Below are positions 43,292 to 50,051 of a stretch of DNA of 50,051 bases, piece by piece. Origin of the DNA: Chloroflexota bacterium (GTDB lineage Bacteria; Chloroflexota; Dehalococcoidia; Lucifugimonadales; UBA3495); contig JADFPD010000003.1 in the NCBI GenBank assembly GCA_022562475.1, positions 1-50,051 on the forward strand. Reading direction: 5' to 3'. The notes beneath the pieces were generated by a model that saw nothing but the letters and a program-made list of their open reading frames with translations, made no database searches and was not told where the DNA came from. A program made the position numbers and the translations under genes. How positions within the stretch are numbered: position 1 is the stretch's first letter; every line of letters starts with the position of its first letter.

Positions 43292-46200
43292 ATGGCTAAG
43301 AATCAGGTAATCGATCGGCTAAATGGCATTGCTCGATCCATGAATGCTCAAGATGGGTCTACTACCCAATTGGCCAAAAACCGCCTGAAAAAGATCAGGA
43401 GCCAAGAGGTCGGTTCTTTTTCCGATGCCCAATTACGGGACACCATCACGGCGTTCACCCGCCAAAACCATAGCCACTCGGGTGAAGATGCTTTGCCGCA
43501 GGTGTTCGCTGTCGTCAATGAAGCAATCAATCGACGTCAGGGAGCATGGCGATTTTTCGAATCGGCCGCCATGGACCATAAACTTGCGGCGATTCACGAA
43601 CGGGCCGACCGCATCTCCCAAAGAGCTGATTACAAGAAAGCAGTGATCGAGTGGGCTTCCAACGGCGGCGAATGCTGGGAGAGCTTCCATCGCGCCGTCA
43701 CGCCGGTCTTGGTCCGCCAGAAGCTAGAATCCTGGGAGAAGGTCTTGGTCGGAACGGTCCTATATGTGCGTCAACGAAGCCAGGTGGCGTACACGGCAGA
43801 CATCCTACTCCCCGCATGTTTCTACGAGACACTTCGGAGCCGTGACGAAGAACAAGAGCTGGCATTCGAGGTGACCGACGCACAGGTCCTGGCCGGCCTC
43901 CTTCTATACCAAGGGAAGATCGTGGAGATGAATGCCGGCGAGGGTAAAACGATAGCCGCGGTATTTCCCGCCGTGCTGCACGCGGTCCACGGTAGAAAGG
44001 TGCACGTGATCACCGCCAACGATTACCTGGCTGCCAGAGATGCCGAGTGGCTTGCCCAGGTTTTTGGGTCCCTTGGACTGGGCGTGAGCGCCGTTTTGGA
44101 GGTTATGGAGGAATCTGAACGGAAAATCGCCTACGGGAAGGCGATCGTATACGGCGCGCTTAGGGAATTTGGGTTCGACTTCATGCGGGACAACCTAAAA
44201 CTGTCATCTGCTGAGGTCGTCCAACGTGAATTGGATGTGGTCATCATAGATGAGGCCGATCACGCGTTGATCGACGAGGCTAATATTCCATTGATCATTG
44301 TCGGCGGCGCCGGCGAAATCCCGAAAATACCGGCCAAGCTCCGGAGGACCATCGAACAGTTGGTTGACCTGCAGCGGGCTGCCGTTTCGGAATTAGAGCA
44401 GGAATTGGAACGCGTTCGATCGGGTTCAAATGCCGCTTTCCTAGTCTTGGCGAAACTTTATCTCGCAGACCCTGACAATGCATTGTTGCAGCAAGAAATC
44501 GCTTCCGGTCCGAAGTGTTTGAAACGCCTGCAACGAGTTATCTCCGAGTACCGAGTTGAAGAAGAATATGATTCTTTGACCGCCGGTTTTTCTTATTGGA
44601 TCGACAACGACGGTAAATCCCTATGCCTGACCGAGAAAGGCCAGGATTTTATCGAGTCCTGTCTCGGCCCACTGTTTGACGACTCGGAACTCAGGGACCG
44701 GCTCAGCGATTCCCATGCGAATCAGGACCTACCGCTGAAGTTACGCAGGAAAGAGACCAACGACCTCAGCCGCCAACTTGCGAGGAAGCAAGACCGGATG
44801 CACCAAATAGTGCGCATGATCTGGGGCTACGCTCTCCTGAAAAAGGATGTGGACTACCTCGTGAGAGATGATCAGGTAGTCCTGATCGACAAATACACCG
44901 GGCGAGGACGCCCCGATACCCGTTACCACTTCGGGCTTCAGGCGGCCCTCGAAGTAAAAGAGGGCGTTACCGTGCAGCCGGAGCAACAAGTGCTGGGGCA
45001 GATATCCGTACGAGGGTATATCTCCCAATACGGCATGGTGTCCGGGATGACTGGGACCGCCATGTCCTCCAGAAGCGAATTTAGACGTGGCTACGGCTTG
45101 GATGTCATATCCGTAGCTCCCAGCAACGCCGTCAAGCGCACCGACCATGAGCCCAGGATGTATTTCAGCAAGCAAGACAAGCTTCAGGCCATGTTGGATG
45201 AGGTCCGGTTCTGGCATGAAGTTGGCAGGCCGGTGTTGATCGGTACCCATTCCATCGGTGAATGTGATCTGATCTCTCAACTGTTGACTCGTGACGGCAT
45301 CGAGCACAACCTGCTCAACGCGGCAAACGACTTGGAAGAGGACCGGACCATTAACGAAGCAGGCCATTTCGGTTCGGTAACTGTGGCCACCGACATGGCA
45401 GGAAGAGGGACCGACATCATCTTGGAGGCCGGTTTGGACCGGCGGATCGCCGGTAGCTACGTTGCGTTGCTGTGCCGATTGCTTTCACAAGGGGTTGGAG
45501 TTGTGAAACTCAACTGCCCCACGGACGGCGCCGCTGAGATATTGTTGTCGGCCATCGGCGCCGGGGACCTGGGTTATTCAATCGTCAAACTCAATCAAGG
45601 GTCCCGGACAGAGGTGGTCCTGCGTGCCCAAGACTCGTCCTCACACAGCGGTACGGTCACCATGGACTTTGGGCTTGGCCTGCTGGTGATCGGAACGGAA
45701 GCCAGCGATAACGCGAGGGTTGATCATCAGCTCATGGGGCGGAGCGGACGGCAGGGCGCTTTTGGAGCGTCGCAGTTCTTCCTTTCTTCAGAAGACAGTC
45801 TCCTAAAGGACACAGGCCCAGCTCTTTCAGCGGCGAAGGATGCCCGGTTAGACTCAGCCGGCCGGACCTTTCAGGAAGGAGCGCCGTTGATTCGCCACCT
45901 CGAACAACTCCAGAAAAATGCCGAGAAGGATGCCGAATCACGTCGCGCGAGAATCGAAGAGTACACCAAGGTTTTCGAAGCCCAGTCTTTTGCCTACTAC
46001 CGCAGCCGCAGGGACATCCTTCGCATGGACGACTTCCAGTCCTTCCTTGACGGCTTAGTCTCCGCAAAGGCAGCGCAACTCTCACAAAAGTACTTCCCGG
46101 GAAGGCAGGTTGATGACTACGCGCGTCAATTTGCGGACCTGAGCGAGGAATTAGACTTAGATTACAATGTTTCGGCCTCTGAATTACGCGGTGTAGACCT

Positions 46201-46567
46201 AAACCTTCTCGAGCAGGGAATCGCCGGATTGCTCAATGAAAAACTGGACCGGGCTAGAGAGAGGTTCGCCGGCAATAAGTTTAACGAGTTGGGCACGCTA
46301 TTATATCTGCAAACAAGCGACGAACTATGGAAAGATCATATCTCCAACGTCCAGAGCTTGATTCTGAGCACCCAGTTGTGCGGCTATCATGGAAGAGGCG
46401 ACATGGCTGCTTTCACACTAACAAGCTTCGCGTCATATGAGCTATTTCAAACTCGAATCATGGATTCGTTCTTACCTAGACTGTCCGATTTCCCAAATCC
46501 GCCAACCGGCGGGCCCCAGCCGCCGCAGATAGAACTATTCCAGGATGTCATGGAGATTCTGGCATAA
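43292..46567 (+). CDS. Divergent SecA-like ATPase
   Basis: A 1091-residue SecA homologue. All translocase ATPase signatures are visible: Walker A MNAGEGKT (about 213-220), FDFMRDN, DEADHALIDEANIPLIIVGG (about 319), YTGRGRPDTRYHFGLQAALEVKEGV, GMTGTA, TDMAGRGTD (about 700), GRSGRQG (about 816) and a helical scaffold region with DELWKDHISNVQSL near the end. Differences from housekeeping SecA are an N-terminus longer by about 110 residues, a longer segment between TDMAGRGTD and the VIGTE strand, and no cysteine-rich zinc tail. It is probably a specialised accessory (SecA2-like) motor rather than the essential one. It follows the channel gene by 26 bp. Confidence 0.88.
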   Translation: MAKNQVIDRLNGIARSMNAQDGSTTQLAKNRLKKIRSQEVGSFSDAQLRDTITAFTRQNHSHSGEDALPQVFAVVNEAINRRQGAWRFFESAAMDHKLAAIHERADRISQRADYKKAVIEWASNGGECWESFHRAVTPVLVRQKLESWEKVLVGTVLYVRQRSQVAYTADILLPACFYETLRSRDEEQELAFEVTDAQVLAGLLLYQGKIVEMNAGEGKTIAAVFPAVLHAVHGRKVHVITANDYLAARDAEWLAQVFGSLGLGVSAVLEVMEESERKIAYGKAIVYGALREFGFDFMRDNLKLSSAEVVQRELDVVIIDEADHALIDEANIPLIIVGGAGEIPKIPAKLRRTIEQLVDLQRAAVSELEQELERVRSGSNAAFLVLAKLYLADPDNALLQQEIASGPKCLKRLQRVISEYRVEEEYDSLTAGFSYWIDNDGKSLCLTEKGQDFIESCLGPLFDDSELRDRLSDSHANQDLPLKLRRKETNDLSRQLARKQDRMHQIVRMIWGYALLKKDVDYLVRDDQVVLIDKYTGRGRPDTRYHFGLQAALEVKEGVTVQPEQQVLGQISVRGYISQYGMVSGMTGTAMSSRSEFRRGYGLDVISVAPSNAVKRTDHEPRMYFSKQDKLQAMLDEVRFWHEVGRPVLIGTHSIGECDLISQLLTRDGIEHNLLNAANDLEEDRTINEAGHFGSVTVATDMAGRGTDIILEAGLDRRIAGSYVALLCRLLSQGVGVVKLNCPTDGAAEILLSAIGAGDLGYSIVKLNQGSRTEVVLRAQDSSSHSGTVTMDFGLGLLVIGTEASDNARVDHQLMGRSGRQGAFGASQFFLSSEDSLLKDTGPALSAAKDARLDSAGRTFQEGAPLIRHLEQLQKNAEKDAESRRARIEEYTKVFEAQSFAYYRSRRDILRMDDFQSFLDGLVSAKAAQLSQKYFPGRQVDDYARQFADLSEELDLDYNVSASELRGVDLNLLEQGIAGLLNEKLDRARERFAGNKFNELGTLLYLQTSDELWKDHISNVQSLILSTQLCGYHGRGDMAAFTLTSFASYELFQTRIMDSFLPRLSDFPNPPTGGPQPPQIELFQDVMEILA

Positions 46568-46618
46568 ACGCCGTTGGGACCTAAGACCCGAGGAATCATT
46601 CTGAGAGGGGTATGAGAC

Positions 46619-47425
46619 ATGGCTAAACGAAAAAGAATGGGAATGTCGCTTCTCCTGGGCTCTGGCATGCTGGTAGCCGGCCCGGTGATAGCCGGTTGTT
46701 CGCCCGGCGTGAGCGCAAATGATTGGGCCGCCACCGAGGGCGCCATCGGCAGGATCAACATGGATGCGGTCCAAGAGGCGTTTCAGAAATCCCAGACCGT
46801 CGAGGAATTCGAAAAGCGTTTGAATGAGATCTACGAAGGGGACGGTATCGTTTTGATCCGAGCCAAGGAAGAGGATGGAAAACGCATTATCGAAGCCTAT
46901 GAGGAGCTGGATAACAACAGTGAAATAGACCCAGCAAAAGACGATTTGCTATTTACAATTACGAATGAAAATAATAACAACGAACTACGCGGGCGCGGCG
47001 CGAATAGGCATTACAGCGCCTTTGGGGGCGGCGGGAATTTTCTCTTTACCTACCTGATCTTCTCGTCAATCACACGAGGTGGTTACGGTTACCACACGCC
47101 TCGTTCCCGGGTACCGCAGATGAAGAGCGATCGGACTAGTTATCGTAATTCTTCGGGATATTCGGGCGGGTCTAGCGGAGGGCAGGTCAAGAGAAACTCC
47201 AATTATTACAACAAACAAAGCGCGTCCAATCGAAACTCCTATAATAGCGCCGGCCGCAATTTGAGCCCAGCCAGGCAGAGCTATATCGGAAGGCAGAAAA
47301 GCAGCGGGGCATTTAAGAGCAGCAGGACCGGAGTCAGAGGCAGTTTTGGAAGATCCGGCGGGAGAAGTGGAGGGGTCAGGGGAGGCGGTGGCGCACAGGT
47401 TATCATCGGTCACTTAAGGCGGTGA
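46619..47425 (+). CDS. Gly/Ser-rich lipoprotein (DUF1190/YjfM-YgiB-like)
   Basis: A 268-residue predicted lipoprotein: basic start, hydrophobic stretch, lipobox IAGC near residue 26. Residues 30-115 are acidic and helical; from about 130 a short hydrophobic stretch (NFLFTYLIFSSI) leads into a tail of Ser, Asn, Gly, Tyr and Arg ending in GGRSGGVRGGGGA. Lipoproteins of the YgiB/YjfM type have this make-up and occur beside DUF350 and glutathionylspermidine-synthase-like genes, which fits the context; the assignment is by resemblance only. GAGAGGGG precedes the ATG. Confidence 0.75.
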   Translation: MAKRKRMGMSLLLGSGMLVAGPVIAGCSPGVSANDWAATEGAIGRINMDAVQEAFQKSQTVEEFEKRLNEIYEGDGIVLIRAKEEDGKRIIEAYEELDNNSEIDPAKDDLLFTITNENNNNELRGRGANRHYSAFGGGGNFLFTYLIFSSITRGGYGYHTPRSRVPQMKSDRTSYRNSSGYSGGSSGGQVKRNSNYYNKQSASNRNSYNSAGRNLSPARQSYIGRQKSSGAFKSSRTGVRGSFGRSGGRSGGVRGGGGAQVIIGHLRR

Positions 47426-47450
47426 CCCTCCTCAGATAGCGAGCAGAAGA

Positions 47451-48566
47451 ATGGCTGTGCAAAATCCCCGATACCAGAAAGACTTGGCGGATTTCTCCAT
47501 CGAATATGACCCCGCTAAGGCATTCTACGTCAAGCATCGCCCGTTTATCCTCCAGGTTTCCCTGGGGGAAATGAGCCTTGAAGACGCATTCTGGGTGGAG
47601 CTGGGACCGGAATACGTTAACTTCCGCCTCAGCGAGTTCCTCGACATCGTTTTCCCCCGGAATAAAAGGCAACAAGCAAAGTTCCGCTCTACGCTCGATG
47701 TAAAAGAAAACCCGGACCTTCCGGAGATGTACGCCGCTTTGCTGGAGATATTCGATGAGTGGCGTAGCGGAAAATGCTCTCTTCAGTTCTTTGCCAACCT
47801 GGGCCCAGAGATCAAACTAACCGACCGGCTGGACGACCATCTCAGCTTGATGCGATCAGCGGAGCATCTGATCGAGGAAACTCCATTGTTGGACTTGGTG
47901 ATCGAACAGAAAATCGACGTTCTGGATTACCTGACCACCGCTGGTTATTTTAAGAACAAACAGACAACGATGGAATTCATGCAGGGAAATATGCTGATGT
48001 ACTTCCTGGAAAAGCATAATTACAAACTTTCGATCGCGCCGATAGACGACATCGATAAAAAACTATCGCCCATCGCCAGGAAGCTACACTCGGTGAACCT
48101 GATCGCACCATCTGAACTGGACCAAATCTTTGAAATATCCGAGGAAGGCAGAGAAGCGATCGGGAGAACGATCGCTGAGACAGAATCCTATATAAATCAA
48201 TACGACGTGTTTAAAGACGTGTACTACGATTCCGGAAGCGGGGCGATCGAATTCAATACTGGACGCGGACAGGACCTGAGAGTTCAGATCTATGAGTACG
48301 AAGAAGTGGACCCGGTACGGGTCGTATTCTTGCTTCGCCTCTACGATGGGACATTTGACGAAGTCTTGGCAACCTGGCGTGATTCGATCCACTCGGAAGA
48401 ATATTTCGGCGAAGTTTTAAGCCCGGTGGTCAACGCGGAGCGTATCGACGAAGATATGGTTGACTTGGTCATCGAAGCCGGATACAACTTCTCTGAGCTA
48501 CGTTCCGATACATCTGTCGAAGTAGAGACGCAGGAAGAATTGCTCAGACGGATCGAGAAAAAGTAA
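47451..48566 (+). CDS. Soluble protein of unknown function
   Basis: A 371-residue acidic soluble protein with no signal peptide or membrane helix. The first 230 residues look alpha-helical (PRYQKDLADFSIEYDP, DALLEI-like helices, LMRSAEHLIEETPLLDLVIE); a shorter beta-rich part at about 260-310 (YYDSGSGAIEFNTGRGQDLRV, VRVVFLLRLYDG) follows. I do not recognise the family. It starts 25 bp after the lipoprotein gene and ends 16 bp before the convergent DUF350 gene. Confidence 0.7.
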   Translation: MAVQNPRYQKDLADFSIEYDPAKAFYVKHRPFILQVSLGEMSLEDAFWVELGPEYVNFRLSEFLDIVFPRNKRQQAKFRSTLDVKENPDLPEMYAALLEIFDEWRSGKCSLQFFANLGPEIKLTDRLDDHLSLMRSAEHLIEETPLLDLVIEQKIDVLDYLTTAGYFKNKQTTMEFMQGNMLMYFLEKHNYKLSIAPIDDIDKKLSPIARKLHSVNLIAPSELDQIFEISEEGREAIGRTIAETESYINQYDVFKDVYYDSGSGAIEFNTGRGQDLRVQIYEYEEVDPVRVVFLLRLYDGTFDEVLATWRDSIHSEEYFGEVLSPVVNAERIDEDMVDLVIEAGYNFSELRSDTSVEVETQEELLRRIEKK

Positions 48567-48582
48567 AGGACCGCCGTCTGCG

Positions 48583-49470
48583 TCAGATAGCTATGAACAG
48601 TATCATTGCCGAGCTTATGACCACGGAGCTTTCTATGAAAGCCACGCCCAGGTTGCGGTCGACTGCCATGGCTCTTGATGCAGAAACGGTGGGCAGCAGC
48701 AACTTGTCCAGCATCAACCTCATCACGTAAAGCAGCGCAAAACCGATCACACCAAAGGTTATAAAGGCCGCGATTCCTTCGTTCCACCCGTCGAAATCTC
48801 CGAACACTGCCTTAAATGTCACTAACCCGATGGCGATCAGGTTTCCTCCCAACGCGACACCTACGGCAGTATTTTTGCTTTCGATCTCGGAATGCATATC
48901 GAATGACGTCGTCAGTTGGTAAAACAGGGCAAACGCCACCAGGAACACTAATCCCATTCCAAAGAACGCCGCTGCTGTATCCGGGCCACCGCCTTCTCCA
49001 GCCAGGGAGCCGGCGATCAATAGCCCAGTGGCGATATACATCCCAAACTCGGCGGCGCCGCTACCGACATTTTGGCCTTCAACCACCTCTTTCTCGATAT
49101 CGAACCGGTAAAGTATCAACCGGTTCATGAAGATCCTGACCAGGTTAAGAGCTGCGATGCCCGCTAAAGAATAGAGAAACACTCTCAGAATGTCCTCGGC
49201 ATATTCCCGGTCGAATCCCAGACCCTCCACGGCGATAGAAGTAACCGGCTGGTACAAAGCGCCAAGAAAAACGAGGATGACGCCCATGAAATAACCGCTA
49301 AGCCGCACCGAGACCGCCAAATTATTCTTGTTGACGACCTCATCATCGATCTTGTAGGGGGTGATGATGTCCCGCGCTAACTTAGCGATCACCAAAATGA
49401 CCAAACCTAGCCCGACAAACGCCAATCCTCGAGGGAAAATCTCCAGTGTATCGATAAAAGCGTCAATCAT
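48583..49470 (-). CDS. DUF350 membrane protein (YjfL-like, duplicated)
   Basis: A polytopic protein of 295 residues with about eight membrane helices. The DUF350 motif occurs more than once: NKNNLAVSVRLSGYFMGV, then ESKNTAVGVALGGNLIAIG and a C-terminal DRNLGVAFIESSVVISSAMIL. The start at 49470 has AGGTGG about 9 nt upstream; a TTG at 49509 has no site. DUF350 proteins are often found with a K+ channel, a YjfM-like lipoprotein and polyamine or glutathionylspermidine genes; the role is unknown. It is divergent from the PLP enzyme gene. Confidence 0.88.
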   Translation of the reverse strand: MIDAFIDTLEIFPRGLAFVGLGLVILVIAKLARDIITPYKIDDEVVNKNNLAVSVRLSGYFMGVILVFLGALYQPVTSIAVEGLGFDREYAEDILRVFLYSLAGIAALNLVRIFMNRLILYRFDIEKEVVEGQNVGSGAAEFGMYIATGLLIAGSLAGEGGGPDTAAAFFGMGLVFLVAFALFYQLTTSFDMHSEIESKNTAVGVALGGNLIAIGLVTFKAVFGDFDGWNEGIAAFITFGVIGFALLYVMRLMLDKLLLPTVSASRAMAVDRNLGVAFIESSVVISSAMILFIAI

Positions 49471-49826
49471 TGCTTCGCCACCTGTAAACCGTTCATTCTG
49501 CTTTTCCAATCATAGTTGATTTAGGAGTATATATTAGACGTTAAGCGAACAATCTATGAGGAATATCGACCTGCCCGTTGGATTTTGTTATTGTAGTGGG
49601 CACGCTGGAGCAGGTCAAACGAATTCCTTGTGAATTCGGTCAGGTCAATGGATGGTCCATCTATCAAAATCCTCGGTCCACCTAAACAAAGCCAGGCAGC
49701 CGCCAGTGTAACCTCCCAAAGAGAAAGCGGTCTTGACGTCGCCGCAAGTGCGGCAATTATGCCATCGGCGAAGCTCATGACTCGATCTGTGGGTCGCCAT
49801 TTGACCATATTGGAGTTGAAGGGACT
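49471..49826. other. Divergent gap between the DUF350 and decarboxylase genes
   Basis: The 356-bp gap should hold promoters for both directions; AT-rich hexamers near 49520-49535 are candidates. Two overlapping short frames exist: 49554-49808 on the minus strand (84 residues) and 49630-49830 on the plus strand (66 residues). The plus frame ends in TGA overlapping the TTG start at 49827, which would allow translational coupling. Neither shows a recognisable motif, so neither is called as a gene. Confidence 0.4.
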
Positions 49827-50051
49827 TTGATCAGCAATCCGAATCAGGCCACGGTTGAGGAATTAGCGGAGTTGGCAGTGGTGTTTAAAAACGCCGCGGA
49901 TTCGATTGCAACCCCGGCTTTCGTCTATGAAGACGCGTTTATCGTGTCCCGATGTGAGTACCTCAAAGCGATTGCTGACAGAGCCGGATGCAAGCTCCTT
50001 TATTCAGTCAAGGCGCTAACTTTGCCCTGGGTCCTGGAACTTATCGCCCCT
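49827..50051 (+). CDS. nspC: PLP-dependent decarboxylase, carboxynorspermidine-decarboxylase-like (partial)
   Basis: The first 75 codons of a gene that runs off the window. The stretch IATPAFVYEDAFIVSRCEYL followed by CKLLYSVKAL matches the N-terminus of fold-type III (alanine-racemase-like) decarboxylases; the lysine in YSVKA is the one that holds PLP. The TPAFVY opening is most like NspC/CANSDC, the last step of norspermidine or spermidine synthesis from carboxylated intermediates, rather than LysA or ornithine decarboxylase. The TTG start overlaps a short upstream frame and is uncertain. Confidence 0.65.
   Translation, partial: MISNPNQATVEELAELAVVFKNAADSIATPAFVYEDAFIVSRCEYLKAIADRAGCKLLYSVKALTLPWVLELIAP

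Noticed and set aside
49554..49830. Two overlapping short frames in the divergent gap
   Set aside because: Neither has a recognisable motif or a clear ribosome-binding site. The stop/start overlap of the plus frame with the decarboxylase gene is suggestive only.
1..50051. TGA reassigned genome-wide to an amino acid
   Set aside because: TGA ends several ordinary genes here (DUSP-like phosphatase, JAMM peptidase, HExxH lipoprotein), so it is a normal stop codon in this organism.

Overview
The window is GC-rich and densely coded. TTG and GTG starts behind good Shine-Dalgarno sequences are frequent, and there are many lipoproteins with Thr/Pro-rich linkers. Together with the gene content (two luciferase-like flavin oxidoreductases, acyl-CoA dehydrogenase-type flavoproteins, an orphan TRAP solute receptor, a GlcDEF-type glycolate/D-lactate oxidase) this suggests a free-living Chloroflexota, perhaps of the Dehalococcoidia/SAR202 type. 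That placement is inference; there is no rRNA or other decisive marker here.

Layout. 0.2-7.8 kb, mostly minus strand: radC, a cation/proton antiporter fused to a rhodanese, a ThDP-dependent enzyme, a PPOX-class flavin protein with a HEAT-repeat protein, and the NAD(P)HX repair enzyme. 8.0-11.4 kb, minus: a Vgb-like propeller lipoprotein, acpS, metF and an enoyl-CoA hydratase homologue. 11.5-15.3 kb, mostly plus: YggU, a DUSP23-like phosphatase, a zinc ribbon, a JAMM peptidase and an HExxH lipoprotein. 15.3-17.5 kb: a CaCA exchanger and leuB (minus). 17.7-21.9 kb: glcD-glcE-glcF (plus). 22.1-26.4 kb: acyl-CoA dehydrogenase, a lone RAM domain, rsmG with a near-leaderless promoter, and a secreted subtilase. 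26.7-33.1 kb: an epimerase, two LLM oxidoreductases, a DEAD-box helicase with an 18-residue repeat tail, and a lactonase-like propeller. 33.3-40.2 kb: a propeller lipoprotein, a TRAP receptor, a DUF3179 lipoprotein, two small unknowns and an HsaA/DszC-like flavoprotein.

The most notable result is two genes, 35 kb apart, each interrupted by one in-frame TGA exactly where the family has a conserved cysteine: the rhodanese loop of the antiporter fusion (YCS-U-PN) and the CxxC of the DUF3179 lipoprotein (Y-U-TLC). In both, the frame stays open and family-like to a normal stop. In both, a small hairpin with a GUGU-containing loop starts within about 25 nt of the UGA, as expected of a bacterial SECIS. 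TGA is an ordinary stop elsewhere in the window. The simplest reading is that both are selenoproteins, and that standard annotation would split or truncate them.

From about 40.4 kb the character changes. A degenerate tRNA 3' end with encoded CCA and an AT-rich gap precede a block that runs off the window: a transglutaminase/NAT-like Cys-His-Asp protein, a two-helix K+ channel with a degenerate RCK domain, a large divergent SecA-like ATPase, a Gly/Ser-rich lipoprotein, an unknown soluble protein, a DUF350 membrane protein (convergent), and the start of a carboxynorspermidine-decarboxylase-like PLP enzyme. It recalls the YjfL/YjfM-type clusters tied to polyamine metabolism, but the SecA-like ATPase is unexpected. 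It is the best candidate here for an undescribed multi-gene system.
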